From Streptomyces sp. ALI-76-A (GTDB lineage: Bacteria > Actinomycetota > Actinomycetes > Streptomycetales > Streptomycetaceae), in the NCBI RefSeq assembly GCF_030287445.1, contig NZ_JASVWB010000002.1, forward strand, positions 4,712,001 through 4,776,000: a stretch of 64,000 nucleotides of DNA, given 5' to 3'. Positions 43,727 to 51,922 of the stretch are shown here, one piece after another. A program made the translations under genes and the position numbers. Each line of letters opens with the position of its first letter. Positions within the stretch are counted from its first letter, which is position 1. Under the pieces are notes generated by a model, which saw only the letters and a program-made list of their open reading frames with translations, did not search any database and was not told the origin of the DNA.

Positions 43727-44260
43727 ATGACCCAGCAGCCGCACGCGACGCAGCCGCCGACCGGCGGAGGGCACCAACAGGCGGGCGGGGAACAGCCGTC
43801 ACAGACCTGGGACGACACCCGTGGGCGGGCCGGTCGCACCGGCCAGGGCGACCAGGGCTACGCGCGGACGCCCACCGAGACCGCCTGGGCGGCCGGCGGA
43901 GTCGTCTTCGCCGGTGTCCTGATGCTGATCAACGGCATCATGGCCATCTTCCAGGGCATCTCCGCGCTGGCGAAGGACGACGTGTGGGCCGGCATCGGCG
44001 ACTACGTCTACGAGATCAACCTCACCGGCTGGGGCGTGATCCTGCTCGTCCTGGGCGCGGTGGCCGCGGTCACCGGCGGCGGCATCCTGAAGGGCGCCGG
44101 GTGGGCCCGGATCACCGGCATCTTCCTCGCGGGCCTGAGCATGGTCGCCCAGTTCCTGTTCCTGCCGTACCAGCCGGTCTGGTCGACGATCATGATCGCC
44201 GTCAACTTCTTCATCATCTGGGCCCTGGCGGTGTACCGGCCGACGCACCAGGGGACCTGA
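43727..44260 (+). CDS. Four-helix membrane protein, DUF7144-like
   Basis: 177 residues. The first ~50 are hydrophilic (Gln/Gly/Thr-rich), then four membrane helices follow: GGVVFAGVLMLINGIMAIF, GWGVILLVLGAVAAVTGGGI, ITGIFLAGLSMVAQFLFL and TIMIAVNFFIIWALAVY. The loop GISALAKDDVWAGIGDYVYEINLTG is conserved in this actinobacterial family. Function unknown. The upstream 238 bp show no promoter I can name. Confidence 0.8.
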   Translation: MTQQPHATQPPTGGGHQQAGGEQPSQTWDDTRGRAGRTGQGDQGYARTPTETAWAAGGVVFAGVLMLINGIMAIFQGISALAKDDVWAGIGDYVYEINLTGWGVILLVLGAVAAVTGGGILKGAGWARITGIFLAGLSMVAQFLFLPYQPVWSTIMIAVNFFIIWALAVYRPTHQGT

Positions 44261-44400
44261 CCGCGACCGGCCGGGCGGCCCGGGACCGACGGGCCGCACG
44301 GCCGGTCGGTGCCGGGCCGCCGGCTAACGCCTCAGCGCGACCGGCGCGTGGTTTTCCGGCGCGGCGCCGTTCTCCACCGCGGCGGGGCGGGCGGCGGCGC

Positions 44401-44772
44401 TCACGTGTGTCCGACGCCGCCGCTGCCGAAGGAGCCGCTGGAACCGGGCAGCCAGCGCTTCCGGTTCTGGTCCTTTCCCCGCCTGGTCCCGGCGGCGTGG
44501 ACCTGGTACGGCATCAGCCGTTCCCGTTTGTCCTCCGCCACCGGCATCTCGTCCGGCTCCCGCATCTCCCGGATCTCGCGGACCGGCCCGGACACGGGCA
44601 GTTTCGGCTGCTCCTCCGGGCGGGGATGCGGCAGCTCCTGATCCATGACCTTCATGCCCAGTCGCACGGCCCACACGAGTGCCCCGGCGATGACCAGGCC
44701 ACCGGTGAAGGCGGCGATCACGTTGAGGACATCGCCCGCTGAGGCCGCCAGTACATACGTTGCCATGCTCAT
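44401..44772 (-). CDS. Single-pass membrane protein, DUF6479-like
   Basis: 123 residues starting MSMATYVLAASAGDVLNVIA. One helix (VIAAFTGGLVIAGALVWAV) is followed by a cytoplasmic tail with repeated charged stretches (REIREMREPDEMPVAED) and a Gly/Ser end. The FTGGLVIAGALVWAVRLGMKV segment is the mark of this Streptomyces family. There is no clear ribosome site, and the second ATG (44766) is an equal choice of start. Function unknown. Confidence 0.7.
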   Translation of the reverse strand: MSMATYVLAASAGDVLNVIAAFTGGLVIAGALVWAVRLGMKVMDQELPHPRPEEQPKLPVSGPVREIREMREPDEMPVAEDKRERLMPYQVHAAGTRRGKDQNRKRWLPGSSGSFGSGGVGHT

Positions 44773-44858
44773 AGTTCGAGTATGACCGAAAAGAGCTGTT
44801 ATGTACGGTCCGGTCGTGGGAGGGCAAGGACGGCGAACTCCCCGTCCGAACCGACCGC

Positions 44859-45236
44859 CTAGCCGGAGCCGGGCTCGTCCGGGTGGGCGCGGGACCCCTG
44901 GGAACGGCTGCTGACCAGCCAGGAGGCGAGGTCCGCGAGGTCGCCGGGGGCCTGGCTGGTGTCGACCGTCAGGTGGAGCAGGGTGCCGTGACCGTCGGCA
45001 CCGGCGGGGTAACTGCGCGGCTCGTCGCAGTCGAAGGCCTGGCGGAGCAGCAGTGCGACCTTCCGGGCGACGTCGGGATCGGCCGCGATGATGCGGACCT
45101 CCGCGAGCGCGTCGTCCTCGGGCGGGGTCATGTCGGCGGCCAGCTGGGCGTCCGCCTCCGTCCGTACGGGCGTGGAGACGCGCGGGACCTCCCGCGGTGC
45201 CGGCGCACCGGCGGAGTGGTCGGGCCGTGCGTGCAT
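44859..45236 (-). CDS. Conserved hypothetical protein
   Basis: 125 residues with a GAGAGAGGGG purine-rich ribosome site. The first ~50 residues are low complexity; residues ~50-120 form a domain with LAEVRIIAADPDVARKVALLLRQAFDCDEPRSYP and LLHLTVDTSQAPGDLADLASWL, which has an alternating strand-helix pattern. No family recognised. It is divergent from the gene at 45456 with a 219-bp shared promoter region. Confidence 0.7.
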   Translation of the reverse strand: MHARPDHSAGAPAPREVPRVSTPVRTEADAQLAADMTPPEDDALAEVRIIAADPDVARKVALLLRQAFDCDEPRSYPAGADGHGTLLHLTVDTSQAPGDLADLASWLVSSRSQGSRAHPDEPGSG

Positions 45237-45455
45237 GTCGGTCCCCTCTCTCCGGTGCGCCCCGTGGCCGGGGTTGTCCACGGTACCTCCGGGCGCTCCT
45301 GACGGACCGCCCCGACCGTACGGGACAGGCCCGGGCCGGGCGGGCGGAGTACCGTGAAAGGGCCGAGGGCTCCTCGTGCGCCCCTCCCGCGGTGCCGTTC
45401 TCGGCGCACCACGACGCCGGGCCGGACCCGTCCGAGCCCGGGGCAGGGCCGGACG

Positions 45456-46106
45456 ATGACCGTGAACGTGCCCGATCACACCCCGTCGCAGGACCGACGC
45501 AGACAGGGCCCCTCCCCCCTCGCGGGGGAACGCGTCCGCCCACTGACCCGGAGCCAGCTCGAGGACCGATGGCAGCAGCTCGGTGATCTGTACGAGGAGA
45601 CGTCCGCCGGCCGGCCCTGGACCTGGGGCCGGTCCCGCACCGACTTCCTGCGGCGACTCGCGGTCGACGTACGGCGGCCCGGGTTCGCGCTGCTGATCGC
45701 GGAGACCGTCGTACGCGACGAGACGTCCGTGCTGACCGGGTGCGCCTACGGCTTTCCCGTGCCCGCCGACGGACCCTGGTGGCGGGGCCTGGACGGTTCT
45801 CTCCCGCAGGACCTGACCCAGCTGGCCGCCTCCGGGCGGCTCTTCGCGGTCTCCGGGATCCTCGTACCGGCCCGGGTACGGGCGAAGGACCAGGACCGTG
45901 ACTGGAACCTGGCCCGGCGGTTGCAGAGACGGCTGCTCACCGACCACGCCGCCGAGCTCGGCGTCATCCTCGTCGAGCGCGGCGACGCCGGGACCGTCGA
46001 GGCGCTGCGGGCCTGGGGATGGCGGTCCGTCGCCGCCGACCCGCGCGACGACGATCTGCTCGGGATCCCGTCCGGCCAGTGCCGCGCCCTGGTCGTCGTG
46101 CCGTGA
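45456..46106 (+). CDS. Hypothetical protein, possibly GNAT-like
   Basis: 216 residues from ATG 45456. After ~30 disordered residues the sequence has SQLEDRWQQLGDLYEETSAG, FALLIAETVVRDETSVLTGCAYGFPV, SGRLFAVSGILVPARVRAK, and WNLARRLQRRLLTDHAAELGVILVERGDAGTVEALRAWGW. The strand-strand-helix order and the AWGWRSV end resemble acetyltransferase-like folds, but the CoA loop (Q/RxxGxG/A) is absent, so activity is doubtful. Single gene. Confidence 0.65.
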   Translation: MTVNVPDHTPSQDRRRQGPSPLAGERVRPLTRSQLEDRWQQLGDLYEETSAGRPWTWGRSRTDFLRRLAVDVRRPGFALLIAETVVRDETSVLTGCAYGFPVPADGPWWRGLDGSLPQDLTQLAASGRLFAVSGILVPARVRAKDQDRDWNLARRLQRRLLTDHAAELGVILVERGDAGTVEALRAWGWRSVAADPRDDDLLGIPSGQCRALVVVP

Positions 46107-46237
46107 GCGGATCATGTCCGTCCGTTGAACATCTGTGCTCGCCGCAGCAGGAATTCCACCGGGACGACTAGAGTTCTCGTGCGGGAAACCAGCCCGCCTG
46201 TGGCGGGCCGCGCCCCGACGGCCCGCGGGAAGGCGAC

Positions 46238-46588
46238 ATGCCGTCATCAGAACAGCCGGACGCCGCCGACCGGCTCGACGACGACCACTACCCGGCGTAC
46301 ACCATGGGCCGGGCCGCCGAGCTGATCGGTGCCACACCGAGCTTCCTGCGGGCCCTCGGCGAGGCCGATCTGATCACCCCGAGCAGGTCGGACGGCGGTC
46401 ACCGGCGGTACTCGCGCCACCAGCTGCGGCTGGCCGGCCGGGCCCGCGACCTGGTCGGCCAGGGCACGCCGATCGAGGCCGCCTGCCGCATCATCGGCCT
46501 GGAGGACCGGCTGGAGCGCGCCCTGCGCGACAACGAGGAGCTGCGCCGCCCGGTGCGGGAGTCCGCGGGCACCGTGCCCGGCGAGTGA
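46238..46588 (+). CDS. MerR-like DNA-binding protein, cold-shock cassette copy 1
   Basis: 116 residues. The winged-helix part reads YPAYTMGRAAELIGATPSFLRALGEADLITPSRSDGGHRRYSRHQLRLA, a MerR HTH with the GGHRRYS wing; a short helix (GTPIEAACRIIGLEDRLERAL) replaces the long dimerisation coil and effector domain. It starts 266 bp before a csp gene on the same strand. A close paralogue lies at 51167-51508, also near a csp gene, hinting at a role in cold-shock control. RBS GGGAAGG. Confidence 0.85.
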   Translation: MPSSEQPDAADRLDDDHYPAYTMGRAAELIGATPSFLRALGEADLITPSRSDGGHRRYSRHQLRLAGRARDLVGQGTPIEAACRIIGLEDRLERALRDNEELRRPVRESAGTVPGE

Positions 46589-46723
46589 AAATCTGGCACC
46601 GCCGGAGCAGAATTGCGGGCCGCCGCGGAAAAGACTTCCTCGGTGAATCCCGGCAGGGTTCTTTCCGTATTTCCTCGTCGGCATTACTCGTCTCTCGCCT
46701 CCCATTTGCTTCCGGGAGTCTCG

Positions 46724-46853
46724 TGCTAGGCTCGATCTCAGTTGCAGTCGTGGTTGCCTTTTTGCTGTCGGTTTTTCCGGGCAGGTGATCATCGCAGCGA
46801 TGAGTGGGGCCCGCGCAGTGCGGGTCTCCAGCACTGCCTTCAGGAGATATGAC
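46724..46853 (+). promoter_or_regulatory. Promoter and long leader of csp gene 1
   Basis: Starts with TGCTAGGCT (-10-like) and shares an identical 17-base block TCGATCTCAGTTGCAGT, then GTGGTNGCC and TGATCATC, with the region before the second csp gene (54678-54800). A hairpin CCCGC...GCGGG precedes the ribosome site. Long conserved leaders are typical of cold-regulated csp mRNAs. Confidence 0.6.
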
Positions 46854-47057
46854 ATGGCCACCGGTACCGTGAAGTGGTTCAACGCGGAAAAGGGCTTCGG
46901 CTTCATCGAGCAGGACGGCGGCGGCGCCGACGTCTTCGCCCACTACTCGAACATCGCCACCCAGGGCTTCCGTGAGCTGCAGGAGGGCCAGAAGGTGACG
47001 TTCGACGTCACCCAGGGCCAGAAGGGCCCGCAGGCCGAGAACATCGTTCCCGCCTGA
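46854..47057 (+). CDS. Cold-shock protein, CspA family (copy 1)
   Basis: 67 residues, one cold-shock OB-fold domain. RNP1 is KGFGFIE and RNP2 is VFAHYS; it begins [14 protein letters not shown]. It binds single-stranded RNA and DNA and acts as an RNA chaperone. RBS AGGAGA is seven bases before ATG. It has a ~125-base conserved leader and a perfect terminator. It is almost identical to the protein at 54474-54677 (differences near residues 36, 43, 49 and 52). Confidence 0.97.
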   Translation: MATGTVKWFNAEKGFGFIEQDGGGADVFAHYSNIATQGFRELQEGQKVTFDVTQGQKGPQAENIVPA

Positions 47058-47085
47058 TTCTCGCGCTCAGCTCGCGCGCTACGCG

Positions 47086-47120
47086 AAACGGGGCCCGCAC
47101 CATGGGTGCGGGCCCCGTTT
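47086..47120 (+). terminator. csp 1 terminator
   Basis: Perfect 16-bp stem AAACGGGGCCCGCACC / GGTGCGGGCCCCGTTT, 3-base loop, T-run. Twelve stem bases (GGGGCCCGCACC) also occur in the csp 2 terminator. Confidence 0.92.
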
Positions 47121-47160
47121 TGTATCCGCGTGTTTCCCCGGCGGGACACTGAGGAGGATC

Positions 47161-47310
47161 ATGCTTCCCCCTTGCTCCGCCCGTGACGCCATGAACGTCC
47201 CCGGGCCGCTCACCGACACCGACACCGCCATGTGCGACCGGATGCTGGGCGTGCCCCGCGTGATCGACGTCCGCGAACACGCGCCGGGCGGCTCGAACCA
47301 CACCCGCTGA
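47161..47310 (+). CDS. Small protein, 49 aa, uncharacterised
   Basis: An open frame MLPPCSARDAMNVPGP..., with GAGGAGGATC directly before the ATG, one of the best ribosome sites in the window. Third positions are largely G/C. The residues TAMCDRMLGVPRVIDVREHAP look like part of a folded peptide with two Cys. It sits between the csp terminator and the small cold-shock-associated gene. No family recognised. Confidence 0.5.
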   Translation: MLPPCSARDAMNVPGPLTDTDTAMCDRMLGVPRVIDVREHAPGGSNHTR

Positions 47311-47453
47311 CCTGCTCCCGCTGTCCCACAGCTCCCCCCGCCGGCCTCACGGTCCGCGGACCAAGGCTTCCGGCCGGGCACAGTTCCCGGCCGGCGCTGA
47401 CACAATCGGCCCGAAGGCATCCCCCTGCCGTTCCACGACCCTGGTGAGGCACC

Positions 47454-47735
47454 ATGCGCTGCGTGATCGCCCGTTACCCCTTCGACCTGATCAAGTCCGA
47501 GGTGGAGACACAGATGGAGGGCGTCCGGCCGGAGCCCCTCACCGGGGCCTGCGTGGTCATCGGGCGCAAGGTGTTCCCGGTCAAGCAGGTCGGCGAGATC
47601 ATCACCCGCCAGGACCGCCGCGACTTCACCGCCTTCGAGGTGACCAGGGCGCTCACCCGCCTCGGCTTCACCTGTCACGCCACGCCCCCCGAGGCCCCCG
47701 CCGACCGCTCGGACTCCTTCCCGAACCTGGGCTGA
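47454..47735 (+). CDS. Small cold-shock-associated protein (RYPF family), copy 1
   Basis: 93 residues starting MRCVIARYPFDLIKSEVETQ, with GAGG six bases upstream. The core is CVVIGRKVFPVKQVGEIITRQDRRDFTAFEVTRALTRLGFTCH. A paralogue at 52359-52673 begins MRCVIARYPFELTKAG and keeps the same core, and both are preceded by the same TGAGGCACC context. Genes of this type lie next to csp and DEAD-helicase genes in Streptomyces, as I recall. The basic core suggests nucleic-acid binding, but that is inference. Confidence 0.8.
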   Translation: MRCVIARYPFDLIKSEVETQMEGVRPEPLTGACVVIGRKVFPVKQVGEIITRQDRRDFTAFEVTRALTRLGFTCHATPPEAPADRSDSFPNLG

Positions 47736-48448
47736 CCCGCCGCCCTCGCACCATCGGGCCCTCGCACCATCGGGCCATGGGGCCATCGGGCCATCGGGCC
47801 ATCCCGGTTCGGGACGGCCCTTCCCCTTCCCCACTGCCTCGCCATCGCCGCCCGCAGGTCACCACGCCCGCCCGTCGACCGTCACCGCGTCCGGGCCGGC
47901 AGGGACCGTGCGGGCCTCGGCGTGAAGGGCCCGCCGCACGTCCGCGCCTCCCTCTCCGCGAGCGGCCGATCCCCCGGGGGACACGCCCGGAGAGGAAGGG
48001 GCGCGCACACCGCCGGCGACACCACCGATCACTTCGGCGTGCCCGATTCCCTGCTGTCGGCCTGCCGCCCTGTCGGCCTGCCGCCCTGCCGCCCTGTCAT
48101 CTGTCGGTCCGGCGGTCTGTCAGCCCGTCGGTGGTGGCTCGGGTTCCCGACGGGCTGAGGCTCGAATGCTCGCGGGCTGAGGCCCGGTTCTCCGAGGGGC
48201 TGAGGCTCGGTCGGCGGGGGCGCCGCGCCGCGGCCACATTTCCGGCACACGGGATTCACTGTTCCTGCGCAGATCGCTCCGTCGGCCGAACTCCCTTGTC
48301 CTGTGCGGCTGTTGGCGACCGTTGAGACCGCAGGTGACTCCTGTTGCGATCTCGTCAACCCGTGCTCCTTGACGGTGCGTACCGCTAGCGCGTTGGCTTT
48401 CTGCCACCTGGTTGCCAGGTTGCTCTCTCGCCCCGGAAGGCACCTGCT
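47736..48448. other. Gene-free stretch, 713 bp
   Basis: Contains short repeats (16 bp twice at 47745, and CCATCGGGC units up to 47802), a 12-bp stem-loop (48120-48158, TCAGCCCGTCGG / CCGACGGGCTGA) and a small palindrome ACCTGG-TTG-CCAGGT at 48406-48420, 29 bases before the lipoprotein start. No gene is supported. Confidence 0.55.
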
Positions 48449-49585
48449 GTGAACGCTTGGCCCCCGCGCAGCCCCGTTGTCCGTCGTTTCGCCATGACCC
48501 TGACCGCCTCCACCTCGACCCTCCTGCTCGCCGCGTGCGGCATCGTGGACGGCGTCGGCGGGAGCAGCAGCTCCGCGGCCCCGAAGAAGGGCAACGACAT
48601 CACCGTGGGACTCCTGCTGCCCGACAAGGAGACGACCCGCTTCGAGAAGTTCGACCATCCCCTCATCAAGAAGCGGGTCGCCGCCCTGACCGCAGGCAAG
48701 GGCGAGGTCCGCTACGCCAACGCGGAGGCGAGCGCTTCCAAGCAGAGCGCGCAGATGGACGAGATGATCACCGACAAGGTGGACGTGATCCTGGTGGACG
48801 CGGTGGACGCCAAGGCCATCGCCCCCGCCGTGCGGAAGGCCAAGGACGCCGCCATCCCCGTCATCGCCTACGACCGGCTCGCCGAGGGCCCGATCGACGC
48901 GTACGTCTCGCACGACAACGAACTCGTCGGCCAGGTGCAGGGCCGAGCTCTGATCGGCGCTCTCGGCGGCAAGGCCGCGACCAGCAAGATCGTCATGATG
49001 AACGGCGCGCCGGCCGACCCCAACACCGCACGCTTCCGGAGCGGTGCCCTCGACGAGCTGGAGGGCCGCGTGGTCATAGCCGAGCAGTACGACACCAAGG
49101 AGTGGCTGCCCGCGGTCGCCAAGGCCAACATGAAGAAGGCGATCCAGTCCGTCGGGCTCGGGGACATCGCCGCCGTCTACTCCGCCAACGACGGTATGGC
49201 GGGCGCCGTCATCGAGGCGCTGAAGGAGGCGGGCGCCACCGACATCCCGCCGGTGACCGGTCAGGACGCGGATCTGGCGGCCGTCCAGCGGATCGTCTCG
49301 GGCGAGCAGTACATGACCGTGTACAAGTCGTTCCTGCTGGAGGCGGACAACGCGGCGAAGATGGCGGTGGCCAGGGTCCAGGGCCGCTCGATCGAGTTCG
49401 AGGCGCTGACCCCCGACACGGTCGACAGTCCGACCCAGCAGGACATCCCGTCGATGCTGGTCCAGGTGGTCGCCGTCACCAAGGACAACATCAAGGAGAC
49501 GGTGGTCCAGGACGGCGTCTACAGCGTGCGGGACATCTGCACCGCCGCGTACGAGGAGGACTGCGCGGCGATCGGGCTGGAGTAA
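48449..49585 (+). CDS. Sugar ABC transporter substrate-binding lipoprotein (XylF-like), orphan
   Basis: 378 residues from GTG. The signal peptide ends in the lipobox LLLAAC (Cys ~30). The mature protein is a periplasmic-binding-protein type 1 fold: ITVGLLLPDKETTRFEKFD, VDVILVDAVDAKAIAPAVRKA, IPVIAYDRLAEGPIDAYVSHDNE, YSANDGMAGAVIEALKEAG and TGQDADLAAVQRI. These features match the xylose/ribose-binding group. No ATPase or permease gene is nearby, so it must use a distant system or act as a sensor. trpF follows nine bases after its stop on the same transcript. Confidence 0.92.
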   Translation: MNAWPPRSPVVRRFAMTLTASTSTLLLAACGIVDGVGGSSSSAAPKKGNDITVGLLLPDKETTRFEKFDHPLIKKRVAALTAGKGEVRYANAEASASKQSAQMDEMITDKVDVILVDAVDAKAIAPAVRKAKDAAIPVIAYDRLAEGPIDAYVSHDNELVGQVQGRALIGALGGKAATSKIVMMNGAPADPNTARFRSGALDELEGRVVIAEQYDTKEWLPAVAKANMKKAIQSVGLGDIAAVYSANDGMAGAVIEALKEAGATDIPPVTGQDADLAAVQRIVSGEQYMTVYKSFLLEADNAAKMAVARVQGRSIEFEALTPDTVDSPTQQDIPSMLVQVVAVTKDNIKETVVQDGVYSVRDICTAAYEEDCAAIGLE

Positions 49586-49594
49586 CCTCCGCCC

Positions 49595-50206
49595 GTGACC
49601 ACATCCCTGTTCGTCAAGATCTGTGGCCTGCGGACCGAGCGGGACGTCGACACGGCCGTCGAGGCGGGCGCCGACGCCATCGGGTTCGTCTTCTCGGAGA
49701 GCCCGCGCCGCATCGACGCCGCCACGGCCGCCCGCCTGTGCCGCCGCGTCCCGGACGACGTCCTGACGGTCGGCGTCTTCCGCGCCGAGCCCCTGCACGA
49801 CGTACGCTCCCTGGCCGCCGAGTCGGGCATTCGGGCCGTCCAGCTGCACGGGCCGGAGGACCGCGCCTACTACGACGATCTCGCGGCCGGCGGCTGGACG
49901 CTGATCCGCGCCACGGCGTTCGGGGACCCCGTCCCGCACTGCGGCGAGATGGGCGAGGACATGCTCCTCCTCGACGCCCCCGTGCCGGGCTCCGGCATCG
50001 CCTGGGACTGGGCCGGCAAGCCGTCGGCCGCCCCCGGCGAGAAGTGGCTCCTCGCCGGCGGCCTCAGCCCGGACAACGTGCGGGACGCCGTGGACGCCAC
50101 CCGCCCGTGGGGCGTCGACGTGTCCAGTGGCGTGGAGCAGAGCCGAGGCGTCAAGGACCCCGCCCTGATCACCGCCTTCGTGAAGGCGGCCCGCGCGGTC
50201 ACCTGA
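49595..50206 (+). CDS. trpF: Phosphoribosylanthranilate isomerase
   Basis: 203 residues, full-length (beta/alpha)8 TrpF. The catalytic Cys is in LFVKICGLR (residue 10) and the general acid Asp in MLLLDAPVPGSG; VQLHGPED, LLAGGLSPDNV and GVDVSSGVE form the phosphate site. It converts phosphoribosylanthranilate to CdRP in tryptophan synthesis. Streptomyces usually do this with bifunctional PriA/HisA, so a dedicated trpF is notable. It is not beside other trp genes; the partner is an orphan sugar-binding lipoprotein nine bases upstream. Confidence 0.93.
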   Translation: MTTSLFVKICGLRTERDVDTAVEAGADAIGFVFSESPRRIDAATAARLCRRVPDDVLTVGVFRAEPLHDVRSLAAESGIRAVQLHGPEDRAYYDDLAAGGWTLIRATAFGDPVPHCGEMGEDMLLLDAPVPGSGIAWDWAGKPSAAPGEKWLLAGGLSPDNVRDAVDATRPWGVDVSSGVEQSRGVKDPALITAFVKAARAVT

Positions 50207-50663
50207 CGCCCGGATCCGACCACCGACTCCGACGACCGACGCCGGTCACCAGACCCGACGACCAGACCCGACGACCAGGTCCGAACACCGACCCCCACCG
50301 CAGCCCCCGTCGGGTCGGCTCGTCCCGGTGGGCGGGGGAGTACGGTGAGCACGGGCACGCTTCTTCTTCGTGTCCTCCTACCGGGGCGGCCCGTGACCCC
50401 GGCCGCGCCTTCTTCCAGCGGCCCTCGTCGAGGTCAAGGAGCCCCGGATGGCGACCTGTCGCACCGTCCCCGTGACGGCGGTCCCGTCGCGGGCGCGTCC
50501 GCACACCCCAGCTGCCGTACGGCCGTCGGCCGGGCCACCGCCGGGACCCGGATGCCCACGCCGACCGCCCTCCCGCGGGCCCGGCGCGCGCCGCGCACCG
50601 CTCCGCCCCGCCGACGCGTCCGAACCCGATCGCCCCTCCGGCACGGCAGTTGACAGGAGTCTC
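50207..50663. other. Intergenic stretch, 457 bp
   Basis: Starts with imperfect repeats of GACCCGACGACCA (exact 13-bp pair at 50250-50275). Open frames on both strands have poor codon bias and no ribosome sites, so no gene is accepted. Confidence 0.5.
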
Positions 50664-51062
50664 ATGCCCGCGACAGTGCAACCCCCGCTCCCCTCGCACC
50701 CTTTGCTCCGGCTGCGCCTGGCCCCGCACGGCGGCACGCCCCGCCCCATCGACGGGGTGTGGTGGCCGCGCTCGTACGACCTGCTCGCGGAACTCCCGCG
50801 TCTGCTGGCCGGGTTGCCGCGCGCGTGGGGCCGTATCACCAGCGTGACGGTCAACGGGGGGAAGTGGTCCGAGACGCCCGGCCGGATGCTCATCCACAAC
50901 GAGGTCGTACGGCTGCACAGGGCCGCGGTGGCGGCCGCCCCGCACACCATCGTCCTGCTCGCGCCCGGCCGCGGGCGGTGGGATCTGCTGGTGGTGCCCC
51001 CGGACACGACCGAGAAGGCGGCGGAACCCCTCATGGCGGCCGCGGCGGACGATCCCGCCTGA
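50664..51062 (+). CDS. DUF5994 family protein
   Basis: 132 residues with RBS AGGAG six bases upstream. The conserved segments are LRLAPHGGTPRPIDGVWWPRS, ELPRLLAGLPRAWGRITSVTVNGGKW, and RMLIHNEVVRLHR followed by NTIVLLAPGRGRWDLLVVPP-like strand text. Small cytosolic proteins of this family are frequent in Streptomyces; no function is known. Single gene. Confidence 0.8.
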   Translation: MPATVQPPLPSHPLLRLRLAPHGGTPRPIDGVWWPRSYDLLAELPRLLAGLPRAWGRITSVTVNGGKWSETPGRMLIHNEVVRLHRAAVAAAPHTIVLLAPGRGRWDLLVVPPDTTEKAAEPLMAAAADDPA

Positions 51063-51166
51063 CCCGCCGTCGCTCCTTCGCCGCGGGCCCGAGCGGCACC
51101 GGGCACGGGCGGCACCGGGCACCGCGAGCCCCGCTCCGGCACTTCCGGCGGGGCCCGGACGCGGGC

Positions 51167-51508
51167 TCAGGAGGACGTGGAGCCGGACCCCTGCTGTGCG
51201 GCGCGCCGGTACTCGGCGTTGATGCGCTGGGCTTCCTCCAGCTGGTCCTCGAGGATGACGATGCGGCAGGCCGCCTCGATGGGCGTGCCCTTGTCGACGA
51301 GCTCGCGGGCGCGCGCGGCGATCCGCAGCTGGTAGCGGGAGTACCGGCGGTGTCCGCCCTCCGAGCGCAGCGGAGTGATCAGACGGGCGTCCCCGATGGC
51401 CCGCAGGAAGCCGGGTGTGGTGCCGAGCATCTCGGCGGCCCGGCCCATCGTGTAGGCGGGATAGTCGTCGTCGTCCAGACGACCGCTGAGCGGAGTATCT
51501 GCTGTCAT
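51167..51508 (-). CDS. MerR-like DNA-binding protein, cold-shock cassette copy 2
   Basis: 113 residues. YPAYTMGRAAEMLGTTPGFLRAIGDARLITPLRSEGGHRRYSRYQLRIA is the MerR HTH, nearly the same as copy 1 at 46238. The tail helix GTPIEAACRIVILEDQLEEAQ is also shared. GAGG lies four bases before ATG. A perfect-arm hairpin (51534-51565) occupies the mRNA leader 25 bases upstream of the start, which may attenuate transcription or delimit the promoter. Confidence 0.87.
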   Translation of the reverse strand: MTADTPLSGRLDDDDYPAYTMGRAAEMLGTTPGFLRAIGDARLITPLRSEGGHRRYSRYQLRIAARARELVDKGTPIEAACRIVILEDQLEEAQRINAEYRRAAQQGSGSTSS

Positions 51509-51533
51509 GTCACCTCGTTGAGCAACGCGTCGA

Positions 51534-51565
51534 GGGGCCCTGGCGCCGTACGGCACCAGGGCCCC
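51534..51565 (-). terminator. Leader hairpin before MerR-like gene 2
   Basis: GGGGCCCTGG and CCAGGGCCCC pair perfectly over 10 bp with a further partly paired GCGCC/GGCAC. No gene ends here on either strand, so it is either a leader attenuator or a leftover terminator. Confidence 0.5.
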
Positions 51566-51818
51566 GAAGGAAATTGAACACCATCTGTCGGCCCTACTGC
51601 TGTGCCGACCTTCTGTTTCCGCGACCCGGTCCGGGGGAGGAGCGGGTGCGCGGGGATCGCGGCTGCGTGACCGGGGACCACCTCTCAATCCGGGGCCTTG
51701 CGGTACCCGGCCACCGACTCGGGCCGGGCGATCCTGATGGCGTCTGCTCCTTCCGTCTTTCCTGTGTCCTCGTTGACCTTGACTACATCAGAAACCATAC
51801 CCATGCCGAGAGGCAATG

Positions 51819-51838
51819 TCTACTCTCACGAGAGTAGA
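51819..51838. promoter_or_regulatory. 20-bp palindromic operator-like site
   Basis: TCTACTCTCACGAGAGTAGA: 9-bp perfect arms around AC, 85 bp before the GvpU-like gene, downstream of a TTGACC...CATACC promoter-like pair (51772-51800). Confidence 0.5.
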
Positions 51839-51922
51839 TTTCAGCGTGTCGGAGCAGCAGGAATCCTGGCATCTGGACCAGGGCGGGCTCAGACGGGTGG
51901 CCGCCGCATAGAATCGGTTCTC

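Larger units (their letters stand above)
51509..51922. other. Divergent intergenic stretch, 414 bp
   Basis: Holds the MerR copy 2 leader hairpin and a 20-bp palindrome at 51819. No gene supported. Confidence 0.5.

Noticed and set aside
48029..49939. Minus-strand open frame (636 codons) opposite the sugar-binding lipoprotein
   Set aside because: Shadow; runs through the trpF overlap without any motif.
48449..50206. Complete sugar ABC transporter operon
   Set aside because: No ATPase or permease frame is present on either side; only the binding protein is seen.
50345..50653. 102-codon plus-strand frame before DUF5994
   Set aside because: Pro/Arg-rich noise, no ribosome site, poor third-position pattern.
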